Shown one piece after another: positions 9,785 through 17,720 of a stretch of DNA of 64,000 nucleotides. The stretch is from Ignavibacteria bacterium. GTDB lineage: Bacteria > Bacteroidota > Ignavibacteria > Tepidaquicellales > Tepidaquicellaceae. The DNA is taken from NCBI GenBank assembly GCA_019187405.1, contig JABAQZ010000008.1, positions 82,040 through 146,039 of the forward strand, written 5' to 3'. Under the pieces are notes generated by a model. The model saw nothing but the letters and a program-made list of their open reading frames with translations. It was not told the DNA's origin and did no database searches. How positions within the stretch are numbered: position 1 is the stretch's first letter; each line of letters starts with the position of its first letter. The position numbers were made by a program, and so were the translations under genes.

Positions 9785-11767
9785 TTAAAATGTATTTCCT
9801 ATTCCAAACTGTAAATTATATTTATCGCTGAAGTTTGCACCTGCACCGAATATCCAGTTTGACCCTCCCACCGGTCCCGGTTGAGGATCATAAAGTTTAA
9901 AACCGACATCAAATCTAATCGCTCCAATAATCGTGTAATATCTAATTCCTGCACCTGCAGCCCATGCAATCTCGTTTAATTTAAATTTTCCTATTTCTGA
10001 CCAGACGTTGCCTGCATCCATGAATGAAGCAAATCCGAGATCTCTGAGGTAAATGTTGCTTGAATTTAAAAATGGTCTCATGCGATGCTCTATCGAACTT
10101 TCCATTATGAAATTTCCTCCTATGCTTTTATTATCAACGATGCCAAGTTGTTTTGCTCCCCATCCTCTTATACTTGCGCTGCCGCCGCAGACAAATTTTT
10201 TGTCCGTAGGAATTCTGCTTGATTGAATCGTGATTCCGTCAAATTCAAACGAATTATCGCCATACTCAAAGATAATTCCGTTGGAAAATTTCAGAGCTAA
10301 AGCGGAAGATACTTTTGCATCCTGCTTTGAAAGATTGAAATAAGTAGAATTAAAATTTGAAAATTTAATATAGCTCAAAGATGCGGTGTTAAACCATTTT
10401 CTGATGAGACCGCTGAGGAGTCCGCTTTCTTCAAACTCAAAAGTCTGCAGACTTCCTTTAAATGGAAACTGTATATTGTTAGTCGAATTATGAACGGCTG
10501 TCAGAGTAATTGTTGAAATAAAATAATTTATGGTTGCATCATCGAGCGTTTTTAAAATAAGTCTTTGATTGCTGATTTCCCATATTGAGTTAAAGTTGTT
10601 TATATAAGTATAAGTGGGAAGATTTATTATTACTCCAAAAGAATTTTTTATCTCGGTTAGATTATATTCTTTATTAAGTCTGTATTCAGCGCCAATATTC
10701 CAGTTACCCGTAATGTTTCTGTTATTAAATAAAAAAGGCTGATAAAGAGAGTTAATGAATTCAAGTCTGTTATCGCTTAGCGAGTGGAAATAAAATCTCA
10801 GGCTTGATTTCAGCACTCTGCCTCCGCCCAGGAAATTTTTATCGGAAAAAGTAAGTCCTGATCCGATATAAAAAACCTGCTGGAAATAATACCCAAAAAT
10901 CTCCGGCGTAAGGTCATATTTATTTCTGATAATTGCATTAATGGAAAGATTAATTTTTTTATTGATGCTGTCAATGTCTGCGATGGAAATTCTCGGATTT
11001 TCCATTAAAGAAATCTTTGTCAGATTTAGTTCGCTTTTGATAACTTCCTGCTTGTCATAAATCTGATTTTCATTGTAAGTAAGTTCTCTTAAAATATCAT
11101 TTTTAGAAATATTGTACTGGTCGCCTGTAAATTTAACGCTTGTTGTACCGAAAACATATTTCAGTTTTGGATGGAATTTCAGGATTATCCGGACTTTATC
11201 GATCAGAGCTGTATTATTGGTTTCATATTTCAAAACGACTGGATTATCTGCGGTTGCCGTAGCATAGCCGTTATTGAATAATATATTTAAAATTCTGGAT
11301 GCTTCGAGTTTAATCGTATCCTTTGAATAAAATTTACCTGGAAATATTAATTTATCGGATTGGTTTTGGATAAGGCTTTTGACTTTTTCTTCGAGGCTGT
11401 CAATTCCCTGATAAGAAATTTCCTGATAACTGTATCTTTTGTTTTCTGTAATAAAAAATTTTTCGATGACTTCTTCGTCTTCCTTATTAAAAATCAGAGC
11501 TGTATCTACTTTTGCATCGAAAAATCCTGCATCAAAATAAAACTTCCGGATTCTCTCGACATCCTGCATATAAACCGGATAATCAAATTCATCTCCTTCT
11601 TTTAAAGCCAGTATTTTTATAATGCTTTCAGATTCAAACGACTGAGAACTTTTGAAAATTATTTTTATTTCATCAATTTCAAAAGAGCTGATGTTAACTT
11701 TTGTCTGTGAAAAAAGACAGTCAGCAAAATTTAATATGAAAAAAAGTATTAGATAAAATTTGAGCAA
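9785..11767 (-). CDS. Omp85/BamA-family outer membrane protein
   Basis: Outer membrane beta-barrel protein of 660 residues with a signal peptide (FYLILFFILNFADCLFSQ), POTRA-like repeats over roughly 25-320 (for example ALKEGDEFDYPVYMQDVERIRKFYFDAGFFDAKVD) and a C-terminal 16-strand-type barrel. The barrel carries the conserved loop-6 motif as IRGWGAKQLG and ends in a Phe. Family knowledge: Omp85 members insert or translocate proteins, or act as TamA-like factors. At 660 residues it is shorter than a canonical BamA with five POTRAs, so a TamA/BamA-like paralogue is more likely than the essential BamA. The start is TTG at 11767, right before the signal peptide. A terminator separates it from the upstream gene. 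Confidence 0.88.
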   Translation of the reverse strand: MLKFYLILFFILNFADCLFSQTKVNISSFEIDEIKIIFKSSQSFESESIIKILALKEGDEFDYPVYMQDVERIRKFYFDAGFFDAKVDTALIFNKEDEEVIEKFFITENKRYSYQEISYQGIDSLEEKVKSLIQNQSDKLIFPGKFYSKDTIKLEASRILNILFNNGYATATADNPVVLKYETNNTALIDKVRIILKFHPKLKYVFGTTSVKFTGDQYNISKNDILRELTYNENQIYDKQEVIKSELNLTKISLMENPRISIADIDSINKKINLSINAIIRNKYDLTPEIFGYYFQQVFYIGSGLTFSDKNFLGGGRVLKSSLRFYFHSLSDNRLEFINSLYQPFLFNNRNITGNWNIGAEYRLNKEYNLTEIKNSFGVIINLPTYTYINNFNSIWEISNQRLILKTLDDATINYFISTITLTAVHNSTNNIQFPFKGSLQTFEFEESGLLSGLIRKWFNTASLSYIKFSNFNSTYFNLSKQDAKVSSALALKFSNGIIFEYGDNSFEFDGITIQSSRIPTDKKFVCGGSASIRGWGAKQLGIVDNKSIGGNFIMESSIEHRMRPFLNSSNIYLRDLGFASFMDAGNVWSEIGKFKLNEIAWAAGAGIRYYTIIGAIRFDVGFKLYDPQPGPVGGSNWIFGAGANFSDKYNLQFGIGNTF

Positions 11768-11792
11768 ATTCTCTTTCGGATTATATAATAAA

Positions 11793-11825
11793 AAAAACCC
11801 AATAATTAATAATTACCGGGTTTTT
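11793..11825 (-). terminator. Rho-independent terminator after the DUF2795 gene (A/T tracts on both sides)
   Basis: Inverted repeat AAAAACCC / GGGTTTTT with a 17-nt AT-rich loop. On the minus strand it ends in a run of eight or more T, 19 nt past the DUF2795 stop and before the Omp85 start. The A/T tracts on both sides make it potentially bidirectional. Confidence 0.7.
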
Positions 11826-11843
11826 GAAATGCGAATATGAGAC

Positions 11844-12071
11844 TTAAAAATCTTTACTTTCTTCGTCATAGAAAAAATCTTCGTCGGTTGGATAATCCAG
11901 CCAGATTTCTTCTATACTTTCGTAAGGTTCGTCTGTATCTTCCAGTTCCTCAAGATTGTGAATCACTTCTGCCGGAGCTCCGGTTCTGTTAGCATAATCG
12001 ATTAATTCGAGTTTATTTGCCGGCCATGGAGCATCATCGAGATAAGATGCTAATTCTAACGTCCAGACCAT
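11844..12071 (-). CDS. Small acidic DUF2795-family protein
   Basis: 75-residue very acidic protein (MVWTLELASYLDDAPWPANK...). The central pattern WPANKLELIDYANRTGAPAEVIHNLEEL followed by YESIEEIWLDY matches DUF2795, a small domain of unknown function. The C-terminus is Asp/Glu-rich (PTDEDFFYDEES). It has one of the few strong Shine-Dalgarno sequences in the window, TGGAGG just upstream of the ATG at 12071, and its own terminator at 11793-11825, which together suggest high, independent expression. Function is unknown; no catalytic motif is visible. Confidence 0.85.
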   Translation of the reverse strand: MVWTLELASYLDDAPWPANKLELIDYANRTGAPAEVIHNLEELEDTDEPYESIEEIWLDYPTDEDFFYDEESKDF

Positions 12072-12136
12072 AAGTTTACCTCCAGAAAATTTTCATTAAT
12101 AAATTTTTGCAATATTAAAAATCACTATTAATAAAA

Positions 12137-13234
12137 TCAATCTCTTAATCTGGGGTCTAATGCATCCCGTAATCCTTCCCCGATCAGATTATAAGTGACA
12201 ACGGCTATAAAAATCATAAATCCAGGGAAGATAGCCAGCCACCACGCACTCGAAGCTCCTCTGGCTTCATTCAGCAAAGAGCCCCAGGTTACCGTAGTTG
12301 CGCTGACACCAAACCCAAGAAAACTCAGAGATGCTTCCACAAGAATTGCGCTCGCAATTGCAAATGCGCCAGAAACAAGTACAGGAGCAATTGCATTTGG
12401 AATAACGTGTCTGAAAATAATTTGTCTGTGTGGAAGACCGATGGAATTGGCAGCCGTGATGTATTCCATATTCCTGACTTTGAGAACTTCGCCGCGTATT
12501 AGTTTTGCATCACTTGTCCATGAAGTAAATCCAATTGCAGCCATAATGTATAAAATACTCGAGCCATAAATTGCCACAATGGTAATAATTAGAAAGAAGG
12601 TAGGAAACGTAACCATAATTTCGACGAATCTCATTATTACTATGTCCACTTTGCCTCCGAAATAACCCGCCATTGATCCGAGTAAAATTCCTATAACCAA
12701 TGCTATGCCTGCGGCAATAAAACCAACTGACAAAGAAACTCTCGAGCCGTGTATCAATCCTGCAAGAAGGTCTCTTCCGATACCGTCAGTGCCGAGATAG
12801 TGATCACCCTGAGGAGGACTGAGACTGTTTGCAAGGTCAACTTCAGTTGAGCCATAAGGTACAGGAGTCCAAAGTACGCTTTCAAGTTTATTTTCATTGT
12901 CAAGAGACTTCCAGTTTATATTTATTAATTCCGGATCCCATTTACTTATACCTAAATTATTAAGATAGTCCTTAATGACAGGAAAATAAGTTTCTCCCTT
13001 ATATACAGCGTAAAGCGGTTTACTGCTTGCAAGGAAATCAGCAGACAATGCCATCAAAACCAAAATAGCAACTATGTACAATGAAATTATTGCAAGCTTG
13101 TTTTTTTTGAATTGATGCTTGACAAGAGACCAATAAGAAGCGCCAACTTGTTTCTGTGATTCAAGCTGAGCTTTTGTCAAGCCATTTGATTCCGGAGCAA
13201 GTGATTCTTTTTCTATAGTATCTTTTTCAGTCAT
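12137..13234 (-). CDS. dppC: Dipeptide/oligopeptide ABC transporter permease (DppC/OppC type)
   Basis: Inner-membrane permease of a peptide-class ABC importer, BPD_transp_1 superfamily. Visible: N-terminal OppC-like segment with LVKHQFKKNKLAIISLYIVAILVLM, then HYLGTDGIGRDLLAGLIHGSRVSLSVG (a DppC hallmark), and the EAA loop EYITAANSIGLPHRQIIFRHVIPNA that docks the ATPase. I place the start at ATG 13234, four bases after the dppB stop; a TTG-initiated version ten codons longer would overlap dppB. Between TM1 and TM2 lies an enlarged periplasmic region of about 100 residues. Last gene of the SBP-dppB-dppC unit; no ATPase gene follows. Confidence 0.93.
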   Translation of the reverse strand: MTEKDTIEKESLAPESNGLTKAQLESQKQVGASYWSLVKHQFKKNKLAIISLYIVAILVLMALSADFLASSKPLYAVYKGETYFPVIKDYLNNLGISKWDPELININWKSLDNENKLESVLWTPVPYGSTEVDLANSLSPPQGDHYLGTDGIGRDLLAGLIHGSRVSLSVGFIAAGIALVIGILLGSMAGYFGGKVDIVIMRFVEIMVTFPTFFLIITIVAIYGSSILYIMAAIGFTSWTSDAKLIRGEVLKVRNMEYITAANSIGLPHRQIIFRHVIPNAIAPVLVSGAFAIASAILVEASLSFLGFGVSATTVTWGSLLNEARGASSAWWLAIFPGFMIFIAVVTYNLIGEGLRDALDPRLRD

Positions 13235-13238
13235 TTTT

Positions 13239-14255
13239 TTATGAAGATTTTTTTGTAAATGCAATTCTTGGATCTACAAACGAGTATAATATATCAACTA
13301 GAAGAATACCTATGACAGTAAGCAGCGATGCAAGTACAAGTTCAGCCATTATCAGCGGATAATCCCGGTCAAGAATTGCCTGAAAGGCAAGCTGTCCTAT
13401 TCCCGGAATTGAAAATATCGTTTCCATAATGACACTGCCGCTAATCATTGCAGGAAGCAGTCCGCCCACAAGCGTAATTATTGGAATAAGAGAATTTCTT
13501 AATGCATGCTTTAATATGACTTTTCTTTCTGATAATCCCTTTGCTCTTGCAGTTCTAATATAATCCTGCCTGATGACCTCGAGCATCGAGCTTCTCATTT
13601 GTCTGGACAAAAAGGCAAAGCTTGTAAGACTCGATATTACAACAGGCAGAAAGAAGTGCGATGCAAGATCTTTAATCTTTCCGAAGGTAGTTAAAGCTTC
13701 AAAATCTTCCGATTTAATTCCGGCAGTGGGGAATATTTTCAGATATTCTATATTACATAAAAAAACTATGGCAAGAGTTCCCATCCAGAAGTTTGGAAGC
13801 GAATAAAGTACAAACAATATCACGGTAGTTGTCCTGTCAAGGAAAGAGTATTGTCTTGCAGCGCTGTAAATTCCGATTGGAATTGCAATTACATAAATAA
13901 GCATAAATGAAAGAATACTTATTGACATTGTAATTGGAAGCCTTTCGAATATTTTGTCAATGACAGGGCGGTTATCTTTAAATGAGTTTCCAAAATCGCC
14001 CTGAAGCATGTTGCCCATCCATATTAAATATTGAGTAGGGAGAGGTTTATCAAGTCCGAATTTTTTTTTATAAAATTCTTTTGCCTGCTCAGTCATCAGA
14101 TTTTTTGCATCGGTCTTCTGAGCTTCTGCAGTCTGTCCTATTTTCATTTCCGTAGGATCACCAGGAGCAAGTCTGCATATAAGAAAAGTTATCATCGTAA
14201 TAATGATAAGTGTCGGAATGAACAGAAGAATTCTTTTAATTACATAATCTGTCAT
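13239..14255 (-). CDS. dppB: Dipeptide/oligopeptide ABC transporter permease (DppB/OppB type)
   Basis: Inner-membrane permease partner of the adjacent DppC-like protein. The N-terminus MTDYVIKRILLFIPTLIIITMITFLICRLAPGDPTE is typical of DppB/OppB, with the conserved APGDP motif. The EAA loop is DYIRTARAKGLSERKVILKHALRNSLIP. 338 residues, normal for the family, about six membrane segments. A segment inserted after APGDP (KIGQTAEAQKTDAKNLMTEQ) is slightly longer than usual. ATG start at 14255, 39 bp after the binding-protein stop. Co-transcription with the binding protein and dppC is inferred from spacing. Confidence 0.94.
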   Translation of the reverse strand: MTDYVIKRILLFIPTLIIITMITFLICRLAPGDPTEMKIGQTAEAQKTDAKNLMTEQAKEFYKKKFGLDKPLPTQYLIWMGNMLQGDFGNSFKDNRPVIDKIFERLPITMSISILSFMLIYVIAIPIGIYSAARQYSFLDRTTTVILFVLYSLPNFWMGTLAIVFLCNIEYLKIFPTAGIKSEDFEALTTFGKIKDLASHFFLPVVISSLTSFAFLSRQMRSSMLEVIRQDYIRTARAKGLSERKVILKHALRNSLIPIITLVGGLLPAMISGSVIMETIFSIPGIGQLAFQAILDRDYPLIMAELVLASLLTVIGILLVDILYSFVDPRIAFTKKSS

Positions 14256-14294
14256 ATATGAAAAATTTTGTTAAATACATTTAATGTAATTAGA

Positions 14295-16118
14295 TCAGTT
14301 TTTATATCTTTGATTTGCGAGCGGAGTCCACCATTCGTTTAACATTGGAGAATCAGGATACGCATACCATCGGGTATTTCTGAATCTGTCGCTGTATAAA
14401 TATCTTGAAGGTTCGGACCAAAGAAAAGTAGTAGGCTGATCTTCGGCTATAATCTCCTGCCACTTTCTTAGAATTTCTATTCTTTTGTTTTCATCAAACT
14501 CAACCCTGTTCTGTTCAAGCAGTTTATCGCTTTCGGGATTATTGTAACTTATATAATTGCTTCCCTCGCCTTCGGATTGTGATGAGTGCCAAATCTGATA
14601 TGGATCTTCAGGAGTAACTGAAAGCTGCCAAGCGCCGTAACAAGCATCAAACTGATGTTTCTTTGTTTTGTCAAGAAATACTGACCATTCATATTCCTGC
14701 AGATCAGCCGAGATGCCTATTCTTTTGAGCTGGTCAATTACGATAAGCATTACTTTTTTTCTTTTCGGATTATTATTGTTAATAAAAGTAAACTTGAAAT
14801 CAGTTTTTTTTCCGTTGATCATTTTGTCCAAAATACCGTCGCCGTCGGTGTCTTTCCAGCCTGCTTCTTCAAGCAGAGTTTTAGCTTTTTCCGGGTTGTA
14901 TGGAATTCCTTTGATGTCGTTATTGTAATATTTGCTTTTAATAAAGACAGGAGTATTTACAAGCGTACCCATTCCGTAAACAACACTGTTAAGTATAGAT
15001 TGCCTATCGATTGAATAACTCAGAGCAGTTCTGACTTTTTTATCGGAGAACAGAGGATTCTTGCTGTTCCATGCGATGTAAACATAAGTGGGCTCTGTAA
15101 CCAGAGCTTTCTTCAAATTAAACTGAGCGGGGTCTTTTACATTTTCAACATAGTCAACAGGTTGAATTACAAACATATAATCAACTTCTTTGTTTTTTGC
15201 GGATACTATGGCTGCGTTCTGATCCTGAATGGTTTTGAAAACAAGTTTGTTTGGGAAATTCGGAATTTCTTTTTTATCCCAATAATTATCATTTCTTAAC
15301 AAAGTAATTGATTGTCCCGTGATCCAGTTTTCAAGTTTATAAGGACCGCTTCCTACGACATATTTAGGGTCTCTTGATACTTCCTGTGAATTCATAAATT
15401 CCGCATACTTACTCATCTCAGGATATTTTGTCGGATCAAGGTCTTTCATTGCATTCCGAAAATCTTCCCAGGAAAATTTGTCATTGACATTATCAGGATC
15501 GAGAATATGTTTTGGAATAATTGCAATGTTTCCAATTGTATATACTGTTTTAAAATACGGTTTGGACATGGTAACTTTTATCTTGTTTTTATTGCCATCG
15601 ACAAGCTCAGCGCTTTTGAAATCGAGAAAATAATTTCTCAATGCCTGAGCATCGGTAAACGGATTTACGATTGTTTTAATCGTAAAAATCACGTCTTCGC
15701 CCGTCAAAGGTTTTCCGTCAGAAAACTTGACATCATCTTTCAATTCAAATGTATAGCTCAGATGATCATCGCTTATTTGCGGGACAGATTTGGCGATGAT
15801 AGGTTTTATTTCATAAGTTTCCCTGTCAACGTCAATCAAAGGTTCAAAAATATATATGTAAATCCCCTGAGCCGATGCATCATTAGTTACTACAGGATTC
15901 AGCTTTTCGGCATCAGCCATTTCCTGCTTTATAATCCAATCGCCTATTACCGCATCAGAAACATCCGGAGGAGCAAGAGGAGTAAGCGAAAACTCGGATT
16001 CAGTCTCAGCTGAATTTTTTGAAGAAGCATTCGGCTCAACTTTTTTTCTGCCACAGGAATATATTATTAGCACGGATGATATTAAAATTAGGATTATGAG
16101 AAAATTAATTCTTTTCAT
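14295..16118 (-). CDS. Peptide-class ABC transporter substrate-binding lipoprotein (copy 1)
   Basis: SBP_bac_5 (DppA/OppA) family binding protein, 607 residues, lipidated at the Cys of the lipobox IYSC (C22). Family segments visible: YTFELKDDVKFSDGKPLTGEDVIFT, YVVGSGPYKLENWITGQSITLLRNDNYW and VRTALSYSIDRQSIL. It feeds the DppB/DppC permeases encoded directly downstream. A near-identical paralogue lies at 17721-19523 on the other side of hpf-hprK, sharing most of these blocks. An EF-hand-like GWKDTDGDGILDKM stretch occurs in both copies. The substrate is unknown; the family covers di/oligopeptides, nickel and others. Confidence 0.93.
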   Translation of the reverse strand: MKRINFLIILILISSVLIIYSCGRKKVEPNASSKNSAETESEFSLTPLAPPDVSDAVIGDWIIKQEMADAEKLNPVVTNDASAQGIYIYIFEPLIDVDRETYEIKPIIAKSVPQISDDHLSYTFELKDDVKFSDGKPLTGEDVIFTIKTIVNPFTDAQALRNYFLDFKSAELVDGNKNKIKVTMSKPYFKTVYTIGNIAIIPKHILDPDNVNDKFSWEDFRNAMKDLDPTKYPEMSKYAEFMNSQEVSRDPKYVVGSGPYKLENWITGQSITLLRNDNYWDKKEIPNFPNKLVFKTIQDQNAAIVSAKNKEVDYMFVIQPVDYVENVKDPAQFNLKKALVTEPTYVYIAWNSKNPLFSDKKVRTALSYSIDRQSILNSVVYGMGTLVNTPVFIKSKYYNNDIKGIPYNPEKAKTLLEEAGWKDTDGDGILDKMINGKKTDFKFTFINNNNPKRKKVMLIVIDQLKRIGISADLQEYEWSVFLDKTKKHQFDACYGAWQLSVTPEDPYQIWHSSQSEGEGSNYISYNNPESDKLLEQNRVEFDENKRIEILRKWQEIIAEDQPTTFLWSEPSRYLYSDRFRNTRWYAYPDSPMLNEWWTPLANQRYKN

Positions 16119-16173
16119 AATTAAGATAAATTTTATTTAATTCAAAAAAATGAATTGTAAAAAAGTTGGAAAA

Positions 16174-17223
16174 TTATTCAAAGTCGTGTTCAAAATAATT
16201 TGTGATTCTTTCAATTCTTTGAAACTCCAAATTATTAATATTATTTATTTCTGAGTTTGATTTAATTTTATCATTTAATCTTTTCTTAAACACTTCGGCA
16301 GCATTATAACCGTAGTGTTTGCATAAATAGTTCAGCGCAATAACTTCGGCAATTACAGTAATATTTTTACCGGGAAAAATCGGCAGTTTGATAAAATCTA
16401 CATCGACATTTAAGATGCTTATTGTAGAGCTTTCAAGTCCGGTTCTGTCATAAGCTTTATCCCTGTCCCAGTCTTCCAGCTCCACAACCACCTCTACTCT
16501 CTTCTGATACCGGATGGACCGGATTCCGAAGATCCTGTTGACATCAATGATGCCGAGACCGCGGATCTCCATTATATGCTTTGCAAGAGACGTAGTCGAA
16601 GCCATAAGTACTCCCTCGCCTTTCTTTGCAATGATAACTACATCGTCAGCTACGAGTCTGTGTCCTCTTTCTATCAGATCAAGAGCAATCTCGCTTTTCC
16701 CGATGCCGGATTTTCCTGTAAACAACAAACCGGTTCCATACACATCGACACATGAAGCATGAACTGAAATCTGAGACGTAAACTGATCATCGAGGAAATC
16801 ACTAATGAAATATGCAAACTTAGTTGTGGGATAAGGTGTCCTGAATACAGAGATGCCGTATTTTTCTGACAAAAAAATTAATTCAGCGGGTATTTCATTG
16901 CCGTTGGTAACGATGATACAAGGAACGTTAAATGAAAAAAACTTTTCGAGAGTTTTAGTCCTTTCGTTCTGACTGAGCTGCTTAAGATACAGTATTTCAG
17001 TATTACCAAAAACCTGAACCCGGTTGAATGTAAATAACTCGACATATCCGGCCAAAGCAAGTCCGGGACGATGTATATCCTTTTCGGAAATTATTTTTTC
17101 CGGATTAATATCCGGCTGAGTAATTTTCTCTAATTTAAATCTTTCCCGGCACTCATTAAAAAAAAACTCGACCTTAATAGAATCTTTTTTAATTTCGTTT
17201 ATATTTTCGAATCGATGGGGCAA
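16174..17223 (-). CDS. hprK: HPr kinase/phosphorylase
   Basis: Bifunctional HPr(Ser) kinase/phosphorylase, 349 residues. N-terminal domain (1-145) with HRPGLALAGYVELF; C-terminal catalytic domain with VHASCVDVYGTGLLF, Walker A GKSGIGKS (170-177), ADDVV (192-196) and the family signature RGLGIIDVNRIFGIRSIRYQKR. Known role: regulatory Ser phosphorylation of HPr. No PTS gene is in the window; in several non-Firmicute lineages HprK acts in incomplete PTS pathways. The start is TTG at 17223, two bases after the hpf stop, so hpf and hprK are almost certainly one transcript. The hpf-hprK adjacency recalls the rpoN-hpf-ptsN-hprK cluster of proteobacteria. Confidence 0.95.
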   Translation of the reverse strand: MPHRFENINEIKKDSIKVEFFFNECRERFKLEKITQPDINPEKIISEKDIHRPGLALAGYVELFTFNRVQVFGNTEILYLKQLSQNERTKTLEKFFSFNVPCIIVTNGNEIPAELIFLSEKYGISVFRTPYPTTKFAYFISDFLDDQFTSQISVHASCVDVYGTGLLFTGKSGIGKSEIALDLIERGHRLVADDVVIIAKKGEGVLMASTTSLAKHIMEIRGLGIIDVNRIFGIRSIRYQKRVEVVVELEDWDRDKAYDRTGLESSTISILNVDVDFIKLPIFPGKNITVIAEVIALNYLCKHYGYNAAEVFKKRLNDKIKSNSEINNINNLEFQRIERITNYFEHDFE

Positions 17224-17225
17224 GG

Positions 17226-17561
17226 TTAAATCGTCTTTTCTATTTGTTTTTGCGACGAATGTTTGTCTCTTTTATGTTTGTCAATATATTTTTTCAGCTG
17301 AACTTCGATTTTATCAATGGCTTTATCTACAGATTTTGTGAATTCTTCCGAACTTTCCTTTGAAGTCAATATCTTATCTCTAAGTTTTACTATTAACTCA
17401 CAAATCTTTATACTGTTTACGGCTTTTTCGTAAGATAAAATTACATCAGCATGAAGAATTTCTTCGTTGTATTTGCTGAGATTTTCTATGCTCTTTTCTA
17501 TGTATTCCTGAAGAGTATCATGAGCTTTAAAATGCCTTGATGTAATGTTTATTTTAATCAT
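17226..17561 (-). CDS. hpf: Short-form ribosome hibernation promoting factor (HPF/RaiA family)
   Basis: Ribosome-associated factor that occupies the mRNA/tRNA channel of the 30S subunit in stationary phase and promotes hibernation. 111 residues: the beta-alpha-beta-beta-beta-alpha fold from MIKINITSRHFKAHDTLQEYIEKSIENLSKY to FTKSVDKAIDKIEVQLKKYIDKHKRDKH. It lacks the long-form C-terminal dimerisation domain, so it is the short type. ATG start at 17561, directly upstream of hprK with a two-base gap. The 159 bp upstream separates it from the second binding-protein gene and may hold its promoter. Confidence 0.93.
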   Translation of the reverse strand: MIKINITSRHFKAHDTLQEYIEKSIENLSKYNEEILHADVILSYEKAVNSIKICELIVKLRDKILTSKESSEEFTKSVDKAIDKIEVQLKKYIDKHKRDKHSSQKQIEKTI

Positions 17562-17720
17562 GGTATTAGATATGAATTAAATTTTATAAAATATATTGTT
17601 TTTAAGAATATGCTAAACTCTCATTTCAATTTCAACATTAATTTATGAATACTAACAATTATCATAAATTATTTACAAATGTTCATTTTAAAAACTTATG
17701 CGAAGATTATATAAACCGGT

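Noticed and set aside
12137..13264. Longer dppC starting with a TTG at 13264
   Set aside because: It would overlap dppB by 26 bases, whereas ATG 13234 fits four bases after the dppB stop and begins a plausible N-terminus.
15507..16013. 168-codon plus-strand frame opposite the first substrate-binding protein gene
   Set aside because: It is antisense to a clear SBP gene, has no recognisable domain, and its opposite strand explains the open frame.
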